From Hybos culiciformis (lineage: Eukaryota; Arthropoda; Insecta; Diptera; Hybotidae), in NCBI GenBank assembly GCA_964007475.1, contig OZ023273.1, forward strand, positions 129,078,732-129,142,731: a DNA stretch of 64,000 bases. The letters are read 5' to 3'. Under the pieces are notes generated by a model that ran no database searches, was not told the origin of the DNA, and saw only the letters and a program-made list of their open reading frames with translations. Numbering within the stretch: the stretch's first letter is position 1; the number at the start of each line of letters is the position of its first letter. The translations under genes were made by a program, and so were the position numbers. Below, piece after piece: positions 25,201 to 37,647 of the stretch.

Positions 25201-27915
25201 GTATCACATGGTCATGTATTTTTATTTTTATTCTTTCTTATCGAAAAAGTTAATTCTTATGAAGCTCTCGTATTTTAACTCTGAAAATTCCTTTTACCTA
25301 CTTCTAAGGAATAAATTCTAAAGGTTTTAAAAAGATTCATAAGAATCGACATAGTTCTTAGAAAAAGTTAATTCTTAGGAAGTACCTAATCTAAAGTGTA
25401 CTTATGCTGTTTCTAATGTAATCTACTTCTTAAAAGAAACACAAATTTTTTTTTTCTTTTTGTTCCATATCTTATTTTCTTATATTTTTCTTAAGAATTG
25501 AAACTTGAAACTATCTTAGATAAAATTGACATACTTTCGTATATAGTTATCTAAACCTAGACTTATATTTAATTTCTTAGAGTAATAAAATAATATTGTT
25601 CAAAATTGAGAACACTCCTCAATTTTACTTTAGTTCACCTCAATATAACTTTTTAAATTACTTACTTAGTTATTTTTGCATTTCTGTCACGTGCGCTATA
25701 ACTCATTTATATGGACTTAATGTGCACTTAAACATAGGATTCCACAACTTTTGTCAAATACGTATTGGTTGTTCTCCTTTATTACATAAAACTCATTATA
25801 ACGAAATAAGTTTTTTTTTCTTTTGGTATCCAATTTTTCTTTTCCCATTGATTTTTTTTAAATCCCACGATTTTATCAAAAAAAAAATATATATATGTAA
25901 ATAAAAAAATTTTTAATTTCTTTTTTCAATCAGATTAAATTTTAAAACTTAATACCTAATTCATAAAACTGGTTTTTTATAATTCATAATTATGATTAAA
26001 AAAAAAAGAAAAAAAAATTTGCTTCTATGAGAAAAAAACGTACCAAAGTATATTTTAACCTCGATTTTAACATATATACATAATAAAAGGAAAAATGCAT
26101 CTTTATAACATTGTTGTTATTCACCCGGTTGGTAAAAGTTTTTCCTATTTAAAAATTTAATTAATTTTGTTGAAAATTTGATGATTTTATTTGCTTTTGG
26201 CAATAACAAAGTTTCGTTAAATAATCGTAGCGTAAAATTTAAATCTAATATAGTGTTTAAGTGGTTCAAGTTGTCTTAATATTTAGTAATAATATTAATA
26301 ACTACGTTTACAATGAATACTTGTTACGAAAAAAACAGCTTAAGTGATAATTATCGATAGAACCACTAAAAGCAATCAAAAATGTTCTTTGACAAACACA
26401 CTCATCTAATTTAAGTTTTAGTGCACCCATTCCCAAAATAAAGTGATAAACACTTTATTAATTCATGTTTAAAAAACTGAAAATATCTAAATATAAGTAT
26501 ATATTTTGGTATATTTATATGAACTTGTATATGTAAGTAGTTGGTAGTTAGTTATTTATAAAATATTTTTCTTAAAAATTATATAACTTAAGTGTATACT
26601 TATGCCGACTTATGCTTTGTTTAAAAACAAAATTATTGTATACATAGTTAGTTAACATTAGCAGCTACATTTATTAATATGAGAAGACAAAATTTCAAAG
26701 AACATTATAAGATGATAAATTTATTGTTAGTTACATATACTTTATAATATGCATGTTTTTTATTAAATGTTGAGGCCATAAAAATGCTTTTTTAATCAAG
26801 GATTTAAAAAAAATAAACAAATTAACTTCTTTTTATTTTTTAACTGTTTCAAATATTTAATGGCGAAAAGTTATTTATTTTTTTTAATTAAGTATAATAA
26901 TTACTTCATTGAAAAAAAAATCAACTTTAAAATGAAGGTTTCAAATTTCTTATTATGATAAACTGAAAATAAGTTATTTTTTTGATAATAATGGAAAGTC
27001 ATAAAATACTGATGCCATAAATTCTACATCGATAGTCATCTTTACATTTTATTTTGATGATGTTATTCTTACTTAAAATTTTTTCCAAACAAAAGTGTTC
27101 GAATAAATTATATTTTATCCCTGATTTTATCCTTTGAATTGATTTCTGAGAATTTTTTGGTACAAAAAGGGATAATCTTTTTATACTTTGACTAGCAATT
27201 AATATATATTAATTCTAATATACTATTTCAATTAAGTTTATTAATATTTTTTCTGATTGTAATTTGGCTGCCACTAATACGAATATACTTTCATTTATTG
27301 GATTTATTTTAGTTAGTATACCCTTAGTTCTTTGTTATGCTGTTTATTGATCCAATATATTTAAAGATTTTATTGGTAAAAAAAAATTACACTCCATGAA
27401 TTAAATTCTTAATTTTATTTAACATCATGCCAAATTTGTGCGTTGCGCCAGCAATACTTAAATGTTTTGTTTATAAGTACTATCCAAAAAAAAAAACTTA
27501 TAATTTTTAGATGCAAAAATTATTATTTTTATTTTTTTTAATTTTATTAATGTCAAGATTCATATGTTCAGATAGAAGCAGTTTTTTTTTTGTGCACATA
27601 CTTAAGTATAAATATTTCATTATAAATTATAATTTATAATTATAGCATATTAAATAGAAATTTTAACGAAATATATTTAAGATGAAAGATATATAGGCGC
27701 GCACAGAAAAATACTAAGAAAAATATATACTTATATATAAAAAAAAAAAAGTGTGTTGTACATCTTACATATGTGCATACTTAAATATGAAATGTACATA
27801 TTTAGTTATACTTTTTTTTTTTTTTCAAATTTTAATCGTGATATACATTTCCATATTCTCATATTTCGTTTGATTTTTTTCGTGTTTTTTTCTTTTTTTC
27901 GAATTTTTAATCTAC
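22271..27915. other. AT-rich non-coding stretch
   Basis: No supportable gene. A 102-codon frame at 25596-25904 has no ATG at its start and reads as a hydrophobic product of T-rich DNA. An A20 run lies at 24950-24969. A short perfect hairpin AATAAAGTG-ATAAA-CACTTTATT lies near 26440. Confidence 0.5.
24950..24969. repeat. Poly(A) tract, 20 bases
   Basis: This uninterrupted run of A is not preceded by a recognisable retroposon body. Confidence 0.9.
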
Positions 27916-28010
27916 TGGTATTAATGACAGTATTAAACCTGAAATGATTTTCATGTTCTGCTCATTATCACCAAACATAATAGTTTTAAATTAACTTAAT
28001 TTATGCAGAT
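27916..28010 (+). repeat. Duplicated non-coding block A, copy 2
   Basis: Partner of 4770-4855 on the same strand. The first 56 bases align without gaps. The distal TTAATTTATGCAGAT is then reached after a slightly longer spacer than in copy 1. A frame running through the start of this block is an accident of T-rich sequence upstream. Confidence 0.6.
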
Positions 28011-28237
28011 GCATAATTTTTTGATATTTAGATGGAATCTGTATATCACTATGTTTATGGTACATGGCAGTAATATTGAGGGTGTCCAATTATAAGCAAA
28101 ATATTATCATAATTTAATTTACAATATTTTTTTATATATATAGATACATATTTACTTTGTATATTTTGTGGCTAAAAGTGAAATATATTTAAAATGATTT
28201 AAATAAATTGTCTGACCAATAGTTTTCTAAGTAATAG

Positions 28238-28454
28238 CATAGATTAAGAATACAGAAAGATTGGAAGCTTCATACAACATTTTTTCAGTCTTTTTTGGTA
28301 TTTTATTGTGAAGGTGTTAGTAAAACTAAATAAAATTCTTTTCATAGATTGATAATTATCACGTATTTTATTTTGTTTTACTAACACATTGACTTAAAAA
28401 TACCAAAAATAATGTTGTATGAAGCTTCCCATCTTTCTGTATTCTTAATCTATG
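28238..28454. mobile_element. Foldback MITE of 217 bp with long inverted-repeat arms
   Basis: Almost the whole element is one palindrome. The ends CATAGATTAAG and CTTAATCTATG begin arms of about 110 bp that match with few mismatches through AGAATACAGAAAGAT, GAAGCTTCATACAACATT, TTTTTGGTATTTT and GTGTTAGTAAAAC, leaving a spacer of about 25 bp. A perfect 7-bp duplication GTAATAG flanks it (28231-28237 and 28455-28461). It extends to 9 bp, GTAATAGCA, if the first element bases are shared. CA..TG ends with a 7-8 bp duplication fit P or hAT superfamilies; which one is unresolved. No coding sequence. Confidence 0.88.
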
Positions 28455-28461
28455 GTAATAG

Positions 28462-28918
28462 CAACAAAAAATTCGACTCTATATTTTGTTTCGATTCTAT
28501 ATTTTGTTTGCTATATGTGCTTAATTTAATATTGACTTGAATTTGACTGCCAACATTTTTTGTATGTATTAAAAATATTGAATTCAGTGTGAAAAATTTT
28601 CCTAAATGATAACTTTAAAGAATTTTTCTTGATTTTTTAGAAATTTGAAAAACTATGTTTTCATGTAAAACTAAAACATTTTAATAGTATGATGTTAAAT
28701 TCTATAAATATTTTCTTCATAATTTGTTACAAAAAACTTTTTCTAAATCAATTAAAAGAAGTTAATTAAAAAATCTCTGGTATATAAATTACAAAAGAAA
28801 AGAATTTATATTTTTATGTACCTATTTCTATTCAATATTTTCTATAATTAACCACCATAAGCTGTATTTATAATCATATATATTAGAATGTTTAAAAAAG
28901 TTAAACGTTTCCCACGTT
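28462..28918. other. AT-rich non-coding stretch
   Basis: Nothing beyond AT-rich sequence is seen, apart from a short direct repeat of TCTATATTTTGTTT at about 28478-28510. Confidence 0.5.
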
Positions 28919-29005
28919 TGCTAGCTAGTCACAATATATTATATCAGAACACTTTTTGCGACAGATATGATATGATAATATGATATACTTATTGTGACCA
29001 GCTTG
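28919..29005. repeat. Imperfect hairpin
   Basis: AGCTAGTCACAATA at the left pairs with TATTGTGACCAGCT at the right, and pairing continues imperfectly inward to a loop of about 25 bases. A weak outer match (GTTTCC facing GGAAAC) hints at a small decayed foldback element. No target duplication was found. Confidence 0.45.
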
Positions 29006-32000
29006 GAAACTCTTTTAGGTATGGTGTGCCTAAGGCTGTTGATTATGGAAGATAATTATAAAATTTTTCAAAATTTGTTTAATCAATATTAAATGCTGTT
29101 TAAATTTCTTTAATACAGCGAGGTCAATTGAATATGTTATGCTTTTTTAAAATGTCTACTTTAAATGTGTCTAATTTTATGAACATTCATAAAAAAAAGA
29201 AAAATTTGCTCTTCATTGGAGAAACTAATTTTAACATTTATTTTTTTTTTTTTTTTTTTTTGATTTTTATAGTTATTTTTAGAAGAATTATATACCCGCA
29301 GAATTTACACTCATAAATTGTATAATTTATCTAATAATAAAAAATAAAGAATAAAAAGTAAAAAGTAAAAAAAAAAAAGAAGATTTATTTGAGATGAAAA
29401 ACTAAATCATAAAGACGACATTAATAACAAGTTCATGTCTGTTTTATAGTTTTTAAGAGCTAAAGTTATATTTAATATAAGAGGAAAATTTATTTATTTT
29501 TTTTGGTTTCTTAGTTCTAATAAATCCATTACTGGAAATTTCAAAATATTTACACTTAAATTATACAATTATTTTTCTATAATTATTTAATTTGTTTCTT
29601 TTTGGTATATTGGTCGAGGAATTGTTAAAACTCTTAAAAGAAGCCAATACAAGGATTTCCTGCAGTGCTATTCACTCAGTTAATCTATATAAATGTGATA
29701 GTGTTATATTGGATAAAAAGTTCGCGATACGTTCCAATTGAGATTTCCTTGATTTTCTATTATAATTATACTAATCCTACTTCTTTAACATTTGAGTACG
29801 CACTTTAAAAACAAATTAAAAGCATAGCAAATAAGAAAAGACTTAATTCGGATGTAAGACCAACTGAATTATATAAAATATATCCTGAAAAATACTTAGG
29901 AATCTAATTGCATATACTTTATAGTTTATAAGTATATACATACAATAAATTATTTTATTTTTGTTTTAATTAGTTTTCCAAATCTTAAAATTACTAAAGA
30001 TGAAAATATTATAAAAATATTTCAATTGCTCTTAATTCTAAGAAAAATTTAATTGCACATCGTCAACAAAATTTCTAAAAATTAAAACATTATAATCATA
30101 ATTCATGTTTTTAAAATATAAAATTTCAGCAACAGTTTGTACAACAAGTTTTTTTTTTGTTTTTTTTTTCCACTAATAACTTCTCTTTTCCAACGAAAAC
30201 AATTATATGAAATAAAAAAAAAAAAATTAATAAAAAATATGTTTTTTATTGTTTTAAATATGATGACTTGGACATAAATTGAATCATTCAAGTTCTTTTT
30301 TTAATTTAAGATTTTTTTTTTTAATAGATTTATTTTTGTTGATATAAATTAGTCTTGGGGGGTAAAACAATGACTTGCCTAAGCCTGCGAGGCTGAATAT
30401 TTTGCCTTTAAGCATAAGCTACGTCTTCGGCTGCACACATATTATTTTACTGAAGAAAAGGATATTTATTAAAATATTCGATAAAAGCTTATCCACCAAA
30501 ATACTAACAATTAATTATGTAAAAACTTACTGTGATAGTTTATATAGAGGTGGAATGACTTAACATTAAGAAAAGAGTGCATAACGTTTCTGACTTTATG
30601 CTCAATTGACAGTAGCATAAAGTGGATTAAAATTGTAGGTCTCATTTGAAAACTAATACAGAAATTATCTTACTTTATGCCACATAGTTTAAGTTTCATT
30701 CTTCCAGTGAGTAGATCAGAATTCGAACAGTAAAGTATCTTTCTTAAGATATTTATGTACTTTAAAAAAAATATATTAAAATTTCTCTTTATTTAAAGCT
30801 AAATCTTTAGTCGTTTTAATTGTAATTCTCACACTTACATCAAGCATTTACTTTTTGCTAAAAAAATCAAAAAAAAAAAAGTTGTAATTAAAATGTTGGT
30901 AAACATGCATAAATATTTATGGAGACAGGAATCTTCTAGGTCTAATATATATAATGTTTATAACCATAAAGTAAATAAGTACTTTGATATATTTATGAAA
31001 ACAAGCAAAAGCTCATAAATTTTGTTTGATATTAAATGTAAAGGAAAAATAAATTTGATGAATATGCTGCCTTACCTACATACTTATGTGTTTTTGGCGC
31101 CGCTTACAAAAAAAAATGACTCGAATTCCTTTTGGAAAAAAAAAAGTCAATATTAGCACAATATTTGCCCAAAAGTTAAATAGTGTACTTATGTATAATG
31201 TATAACATATTAATGACTTGCATAATCAAGTGATCACAATAAATAAATCTACTTATTTCGTTTTAAGTACTTTTAGTTGACTTCAATTATTGCTCGAAAA
31301 TTTGAAAAATAATACTCTTTCAAATACCTAAACTTGGACTTTCTCAATTAAGTTCATAAAAACCAACTTTTATAAACTCTTAAACGTACTTACTTATGCA
31401 TTTGAATTATTTAAATAAGCTAGAAATTTGATTTTGATCATTTAATTTTGAAGAAGAGGCAATTACCAAACAACTTTCAGAAATAATTGTTAAACCTAAT
31501 TTATCTGTTCAGGTTCCTACGTTGCTACAACATTATTTTACAGAAACCTCGAAGTTTAAAGCTTCATGATAGATTTTTGTTCTAAAGATGTTCATTGTCC
31601 TTCTTTAAAATTTACATATTGTTGAATATGCGAGAAATATGTAGTAGTCAAAATATAAACAATTTTCTTTAAATAAACATTAACATTCATAATTCAACTC
31701 TCAAATGTATTTTTTAACTCCTTAATATGGTCTACTGAATTCCTGAAATTTTCAGTATACAAACAGTTCCCAATTCATTGAAAGAATTCACAAAAGTCTT
31801 AAGAAATACAAGAAGTTTTAGAATCAACAAAAATATTATTTAGCATTTAAATTTATAAGTTTATAATTTGGTTATAAAAAAAAACAACAAGAAAACAGGA
31901 TAAAATTTTACTATAGTTGTTTTGATTGAATTCATCACTTTCAGAACACATAAACATTATTATATGTTAAAGAAGCAAAAACCGGAATAAAAAAATAAAC

Positions 32001-33848
32001 ATAAATAAAATCCGTGTACGTGAACACAAAATGCAACATTTATGACTTCAAAAATTTACTATATACGTATATAAGTAAAATAAAAATGTACATATAACAT
32101 AAGTATATTGTTGCATCTTGCGTCGTCAATGAATAATTTCTGTTCAAAAATGATTGAGTAAGTATTTAAATAAATGAAATTTTTCCATGGCATTGATATC
32201 GGAGTAGTAATAATTGCACTATTTTCTGTTATCTCAGGTAATCGGAACACTAAGTTCTCAATTTTCCAAACTGCTAGAAATACATTTTTGCCTTACAAAA
32301 CTTATTACGTAAATAAATTAATTATAAAGTTATTAAGTGCTTAACTTTCGAGTAGTAAATATCTGGGATAAAGAATTTTTTAACTAATATTTATTATGCA
32401 TTTAACGTCTCTACTCTTCTTGGCAGTCTGAAAGAGAAGCAAAATAGCATTCTTGGATTTCGAAAATCTGTTAATTAGTTACATTTTTCCTACATAATGC
32501 AAAATTGACTGCTTACACATATATTTTTAACAATAAAAGCTATAATAACTTTTTAACATAACCTCCTCTCTATATAAAAATTTTACTTCCGCTATCTGTA
32601 CATCAGATTTTCTTTCTGATTTCAATTTATCTATATTTTTGATTATAATTTTTACAATGTGTATTCTTTTTTATTTGCTGTTCTGATCGTATCTCATTCA
32701 TAATTCATTTTTGTCTTACAAAAAAAAAAAAAATTAAAAATATTCGTTAGTTTAAGAGCTTTCATCCGACAGACTTATTATAAAATAAAACTTTGGAAAA
32801 AATAAAATAATTTATACCACATTAAATAAGTTATTCACATAATTTTAAATTAATCTGAAGTTAGAATTGATGTTCATTAGTGTTTATTAGTACAGGTCAG
32901 GATTGAAATTCTTCTCTTAATTTCGTAAAGGGCGTATATTTTGTTCCGTATCTACACATAGTAATTTCACATTTGATTTAGAATTTTTAGTTACTTAGCT
33001 ATAAGTATATTGGAAGACTTGCTAATATCTTAAATACATAGCTCTCACTCTATTTAAAATTGTATAGTTTATGTTTTAGAAGAATCTACAACTTGTTGTT
33101 TTTGAAATCATTATATTTTTATTTTTTATTTTTTTTTTTATTTTGAAAACACTCTTACATGTATCGAAGAATTTCCGAACGTATGTTAAGTAAAAGTATA
33201 GAAGATTTATAGGAATTGCTTATAAATATTTTATGATTTTTATTTTGTTTTATTACGGTACTATATAGTTGGAAACTTTATTGTAACAAAATAAAAAAAA
33301 AATAAAAATATGTATCTGCTTATAAACTTACATTTATATATAAATTTTACATCTCTGTGAAAAATTTAATTAAGCACACGTTTGAAATCTAAATGAAATT
33401 CATCTTCATGTAAAACAAAATGAAAAATTATGAAATATTGTTAAGAATATTAAAAAGACATTTTTTTTTCTTTTAATATATTTCGTTTGAAATTCTAAAT
33501 ATATAATTTTTATTAAATACAAATTAGAAATATACATATTGGAAATGAAGTATAATATTTATGGTTGCAGTTCTAATAACAGTTGATGTCGAGATTTGTT
33601 AGATAAAAAAAAACAATTTGAATTCTCTTTGAACTAAAAAAAAAAATATTCGAAAATTAGAAACGAACTATGGTTGACGTTACTTAAGAAGATTGTAATA
33701 AAATTGTTTACACAACTGATGATACTTAATAATTAAAGAAGTATTGTTTCGCATTTTCACACTTAAGTACTTAATCAATATCGTTAAAATTCTTAAACTT
33801 CAATGTACATAATTTCATTTACTATAGAATACACAAACATGTTATATG
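29006..33848. other. AT-rich non-coding stretch
   Basis: No supportable gene. A GC-richer spot at about 30355-30440 (GCCTAAGCCTGCGAGGC) has only short frames. Frames at 30375-30563 and 32059-32250 have background composition. The longest T run is listed separately. Confidence 0.5.
29241..29261. repeat. Poly(T) tract, 21 bases
   Basis: An uninterrupted run of T in otherwise ordinary AT-rich sequence. Confidence 0.9.
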
Positions 33849-34049
33849 TTAAGCTAGATTACAGTTCCTCGATTTCAGAATTCGAATAAATTCTTTCTCA
33901 AGTACAGACCTGCTAGGGTAATCAATATAATTTCTCCGTAGAAAGTTTTCTATAAATGAGGAAAAACTTATTGCATCCACTATAAGTATTCGTTTCAAAA
34001 AAAAAGCCGGTGTACTTAAGAGTTTCACAAAGTATACACAAGTATTCAA
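33849..34049 (-). other. Weak 66-codon open frame, unrecognised
   Basis: The minus-strand ATG frame has a partly coding-like second half (RRNYIDYPSRSVLEKEFIRI) and ends in CNLA. There is no splice context, no recognised domain and no neighbouring coding remnant. At this base composition it may well be chance; it could also be a decayed transposon fragment. Confidence 0.12.
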
Positions 34050-36980
34050 TTTTGTTTATTTTTGTTTTCTAGAAAGTAATCCAAAATAAAAAGTTGGCAG
34101 TAGGGATCCTATATATATTTGAATTCAAAACACTTGAAATTCATAAGCAAATCATTTATGATTCATTAATGTTATACATAATTTATGATGTCGTATAATA
34201 ATGTTATATTACTTTAAATTTTAAGAAAAAACTAATAATCACTTTTTAAAAAGGGAACAATTTTAATTGGAATTTATTTTTAGATAATTTACTTTAAGTA
34301 GAATTTGTCAAGGCTTTGTTCCAAAACGAAAAAAAAAATTGATTTTTTTTTGCAGCAAATATTTCAAACATGATTTCATCTACGAATAGATAGCAAAAAA
34401 ATTGTAAAATTTTAGTTGGAAATAATTAAAAATTGTAAATTATTTTTTGCAATTATTAATTATTATTTAAATAAAAGTTGACAGAATTTTATATGAAATT
34501 TTCAATCAGAAATAACGTCGCCACTAACAAGAGTTTTGTCAAAAATTACAATTTTGGTTAAAATTTGGTATACCATTTAAATGTTGCATGTAAATAAGTG
34601 ATCAAATTTTAATTAACATACCCTCAAGTCTTGAGATATTTAGATCTGAACTGAATTTGATTTTAATATATACACATATATGGTAGATAAGTCTATTAAA
34701 ATTTTGTTTTATATTTATTGGTTGTTTGATCCATTACCATAATAATGTCAAGTAAAAAAAATTAATACTCACTTATGTAATTACAGTATTTTAACATAAT
34801 TTTAATCATTACCATTATTTTTATTATATTCTATTGACTTTAAAATATTTTTTTTTAATGTGGTCCATAAAAATATATATTCTAACTATAAGTATATTAC
34901 GAAATCCTCGCGTGTCTTTTAAATACGCAAAAAAAAAAAATTGCACTTCTTTCTGTGAATAAAAGCCTCAGGTCTTAATTTGAAATTTATACATATTCAG
35001 GGTTAGACCTTAAAAATAAATAATGATACCCACATATTTTTTATACTTTTAATATGCTTATTAAATTATTTATTTTTTACCTTGTATACATATTTAATAT
35101 ATGTATATACAGTGTACATGTTGTACATATTTACAATTAAGAATTAACATTATATTATAGTTAGCATTTACAAAAAAAAAAAAAATATTTTTGTGCAACA
35201 AATACTTAGTAAATAAAATGGTAATTGAAATATAATGAACATAAAATTTTATGAATGAAGTTCATAAAGTTTATTTTCTTTCTATACACATTAAGTTCCA
35301 ATATAATATTATATTTTTTTTATGTTGATTAGAAATTGTTATAATTTATAATAAAACTAACAATTAATTAATGAGGTTTATGGTTTTTTTGAACCCTTTT
35401 ATCAAAATTTTTGTTACAATATAAAGAAATTGGGGTTCATTTAATCATTATTCATATTATATATAGAAATAAAGTTTCCAATGGGATTTCCGATACATAT
35501 GAATACATGTATGACCACATACTTATTAGTTATATATATTTTGTACATATTTTATTATTTGTGTGAGATTATTTGATATAAATACGTACTTACTTAAACC
35601 AAAAACTAAATAGAAGTTTTACTTTGAAAAATGTTAATTAAGCCGCACTATATAAGTACAGTATAATTCAACAACACAGCTTTTTTGATTCTTAAATTTT
35701 ACTCTAATAGTTACTATTAGTAATAGTTATTATTACTAAAATGAACTTATCTAAATACTTATGTATAGATGACATATAAGATTTTAGTATTAAGACTATT
35801 TAAGATTTTGTTACAAACATTTTTTATAATTTATACAAACTTCTATCCAAAAATGACATAAATGTAAATCCCACTTCTTGGTTCAAAAATTTTAATCTTT
35901 TCTCGTTCAGTCGAAAATTAGTTGCAAAAAAGAGCGGAATTTTTTAATCCACAATAATAATTGTAACTTTCAACATATTTTGAATTCCGTTTATTTAAAA
36001 AAAATATATTCTTTTAGTCGCCATTATTATTATTCAATTCGGTATAAAATCAGAATATGAAACAAGAATTGATTTTTGACCCTAAAAAAAAAAATTCAAT
36101 ATTAAAAAAATTTTATTTGATTTAACCATAAAATTAAATTAAATTACCGGTTAAGTATTGATAATAAGGGCCCTTTACTGACAGATTTTTTTTCATTTTT
36201 TTTATTTTATTTCATTTTCGAAATATTCAAACATTAATTTATGAATTTTATATTATTATTGTGAAAATAATTTAATCAAGACCTTTTCATTTTTATTTAT
36301 CTTTAATGAACTTAAATTATGATTGAAATCTTTAATTAAAAAAATTAAAAAAAAAAAAAAAAACCAAAAATAAAATTGAACGAAAAATCTTCATCCGCAC
36401 AAATGAAAGCAAAAAATAAAAAGACTTACTTTTTTTTTGTTTTTTTTGTGAGTTTTCAATATAAAAAAAATAAAAAAGAATATGTTGAAAAAAATATAAT
36501 AACAAAAAATTCCTACTGAAAATATCTTTCTGGCAATCGTGTTTGTTTACATTTCTTTAAACATTGCTTTGTGAATAAAACGAGGTCGAATGATTGCATC
36601 TCGATTATCCTTTTCTTTATGCTTTTTATTTTTTATTTTTAATTTTTTTTTAAATTAAAAAAAAATTTATTCTCGACTTTAAGAAAGAGAACGTTTAAAA
36701 ATCATATTTTTTTATTGAGATTTATTTTTCTTTTTGTTTTAAAGATGATTAGAAATAGCGACTGTTAAGTTAAAAATATCGCAATTAAATCAGTTCAGTA
36801 TAAATACATACATTGTTTCAGTTATATGTGTTTGATGGAATCGTTTACTGCTTCGGAATGAATCAAATTTCGAAATAATTCCACTGAATTTAATGTAGTT
36901 GAGATTAATGTCATTCATATCTACTTCTATTTTATTCCATAGTTTTAGATATAAATATAAGAAGTTATAATTATTAGTGG
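34050..36980. other. AT-rich non-coding stretch
   Basis: No supportable gene. An A17 run lies at 36347-36363. The stretch from about 36150 to 36620 mixes GC-richer phrases (GGGCCC, CTTCATCCGCAC, ACGAGGTCGAATGATTGC) with A/T runs. It could be regulatory but has no partner in the window. Confidence 0.45.
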
Positions 36981-36981
36981 G

Positions 36982-37647
36982 AGGCTTGGAGGTTGTCACG
37001 ACTGATGTATTTTACCATTCTAGAAGTCTCACAACCTAAATTCCAAGTGACATCGACGTCAAAAGAACAGTTGCCACTTTTAATCTACTTCTGGAGACGC
37101 AATAACACAGTGTTTACTGAGCAAAGTGTGAATTATTATTTTCAAAAACTTTAAAAATTAAAAATTGTGTTTTAGTCCTGTGCTCGTAAAGTGAGCTTTT
37201 TTATTAGCAATTCTTTTTTATTATGAATTGGCAATTTTTTGAAATGGATTATACAAAATTGCGTCAGAATGCAGGTTGCCATCTTTATTGGCTTGCAGGT
37301 TGCCACCTTGATGAAAGCGCAGATGACTGTATGATTTGTTTGAAGAAAATGCCGGAAGTAGACACAACTCTATTATGTACCATGAATGCAAAAGAGCCGT
37401 TCACGCGAAATGTGTTTCAGTGTTTAAACTTGCCCGAATTCTGATTCCGATGACGATTTTGAATGGTTTCATACCATATTGCAATTTTGTTTTTTATGTC
37501 AATTTTCAGTCATTTCTTTATGTTTACAGCCACTGTGTGCAAGTGAAATTCAATAAATTTGAATACATTTCTAAATGAGACATGTTTCAGTTTCAGTTTA
37601 TCAACATTTTCAGAAATTTTCCAAAGGGTGGCAACCTGCAAGCCCAA
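36982..37647 (+). mobile_element. Inverted-repeat-bounded unit carrying a PHD-finger pseudogene
   Basis: GGCTTGGAGGTTGTCAC (about 36983-36999) and GGCTTGCAGGTTGCCACC (37290-37307) are direct-oriented versions of one motif. Its exact reverse complement GGTGGCAACCTGC continues to AAGCCCAA at 37627-37647. Shorter versions occur at 37068 (CAGTTGCCAC) and 37271 (GCAGGTTGCCATC). Inverted ends plus internal copies of the same motif suggest a DNA transposon of either about 665 bp or about 360 bp. No target duplication was found, so the boundaries and the mobile nature remain tentative. Confidence 0.45.
37223..37545 (+). pseudogene. PHD-finger (C4HC3) protein fragment with two frameshifts
   Basis: Three consecutive reading frames together give the ligand order of a PHD zinc finger. 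In the first frame (ATG at 37223) comes DDCMICLKKMPEVDTTLLC, supplying C-x2-C and the third Cys. In the next frame comes YHECKRAVHAKCVSVFKL, supplying the fourth Cys, then His and Cys as C-x4-H-x2-C. In a third frame comes an acidic DSDDDFEWFHTILQFC followed by FLC, giving the final C-x2-C. Frame changes fall near 37378-37384 and near 37435. PHD fingers usually bind histone tails; whether this one came from a host gene or a transposon protein cannot be told. An AATAAA at about 37552 follows. Confidence 0.65.

Noticed and set aside
25596..25904. 102-codon plus-strand open frame
   Set aside because: No ATG at the start, and the product is a hydrophobic translation of T-rich DNA.
37336..37578. 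80-codon frame treated as a separate gene
   Set aside because: It is the middle frame of the frameshifted PHD-finger pseudogene, not an independent gene.
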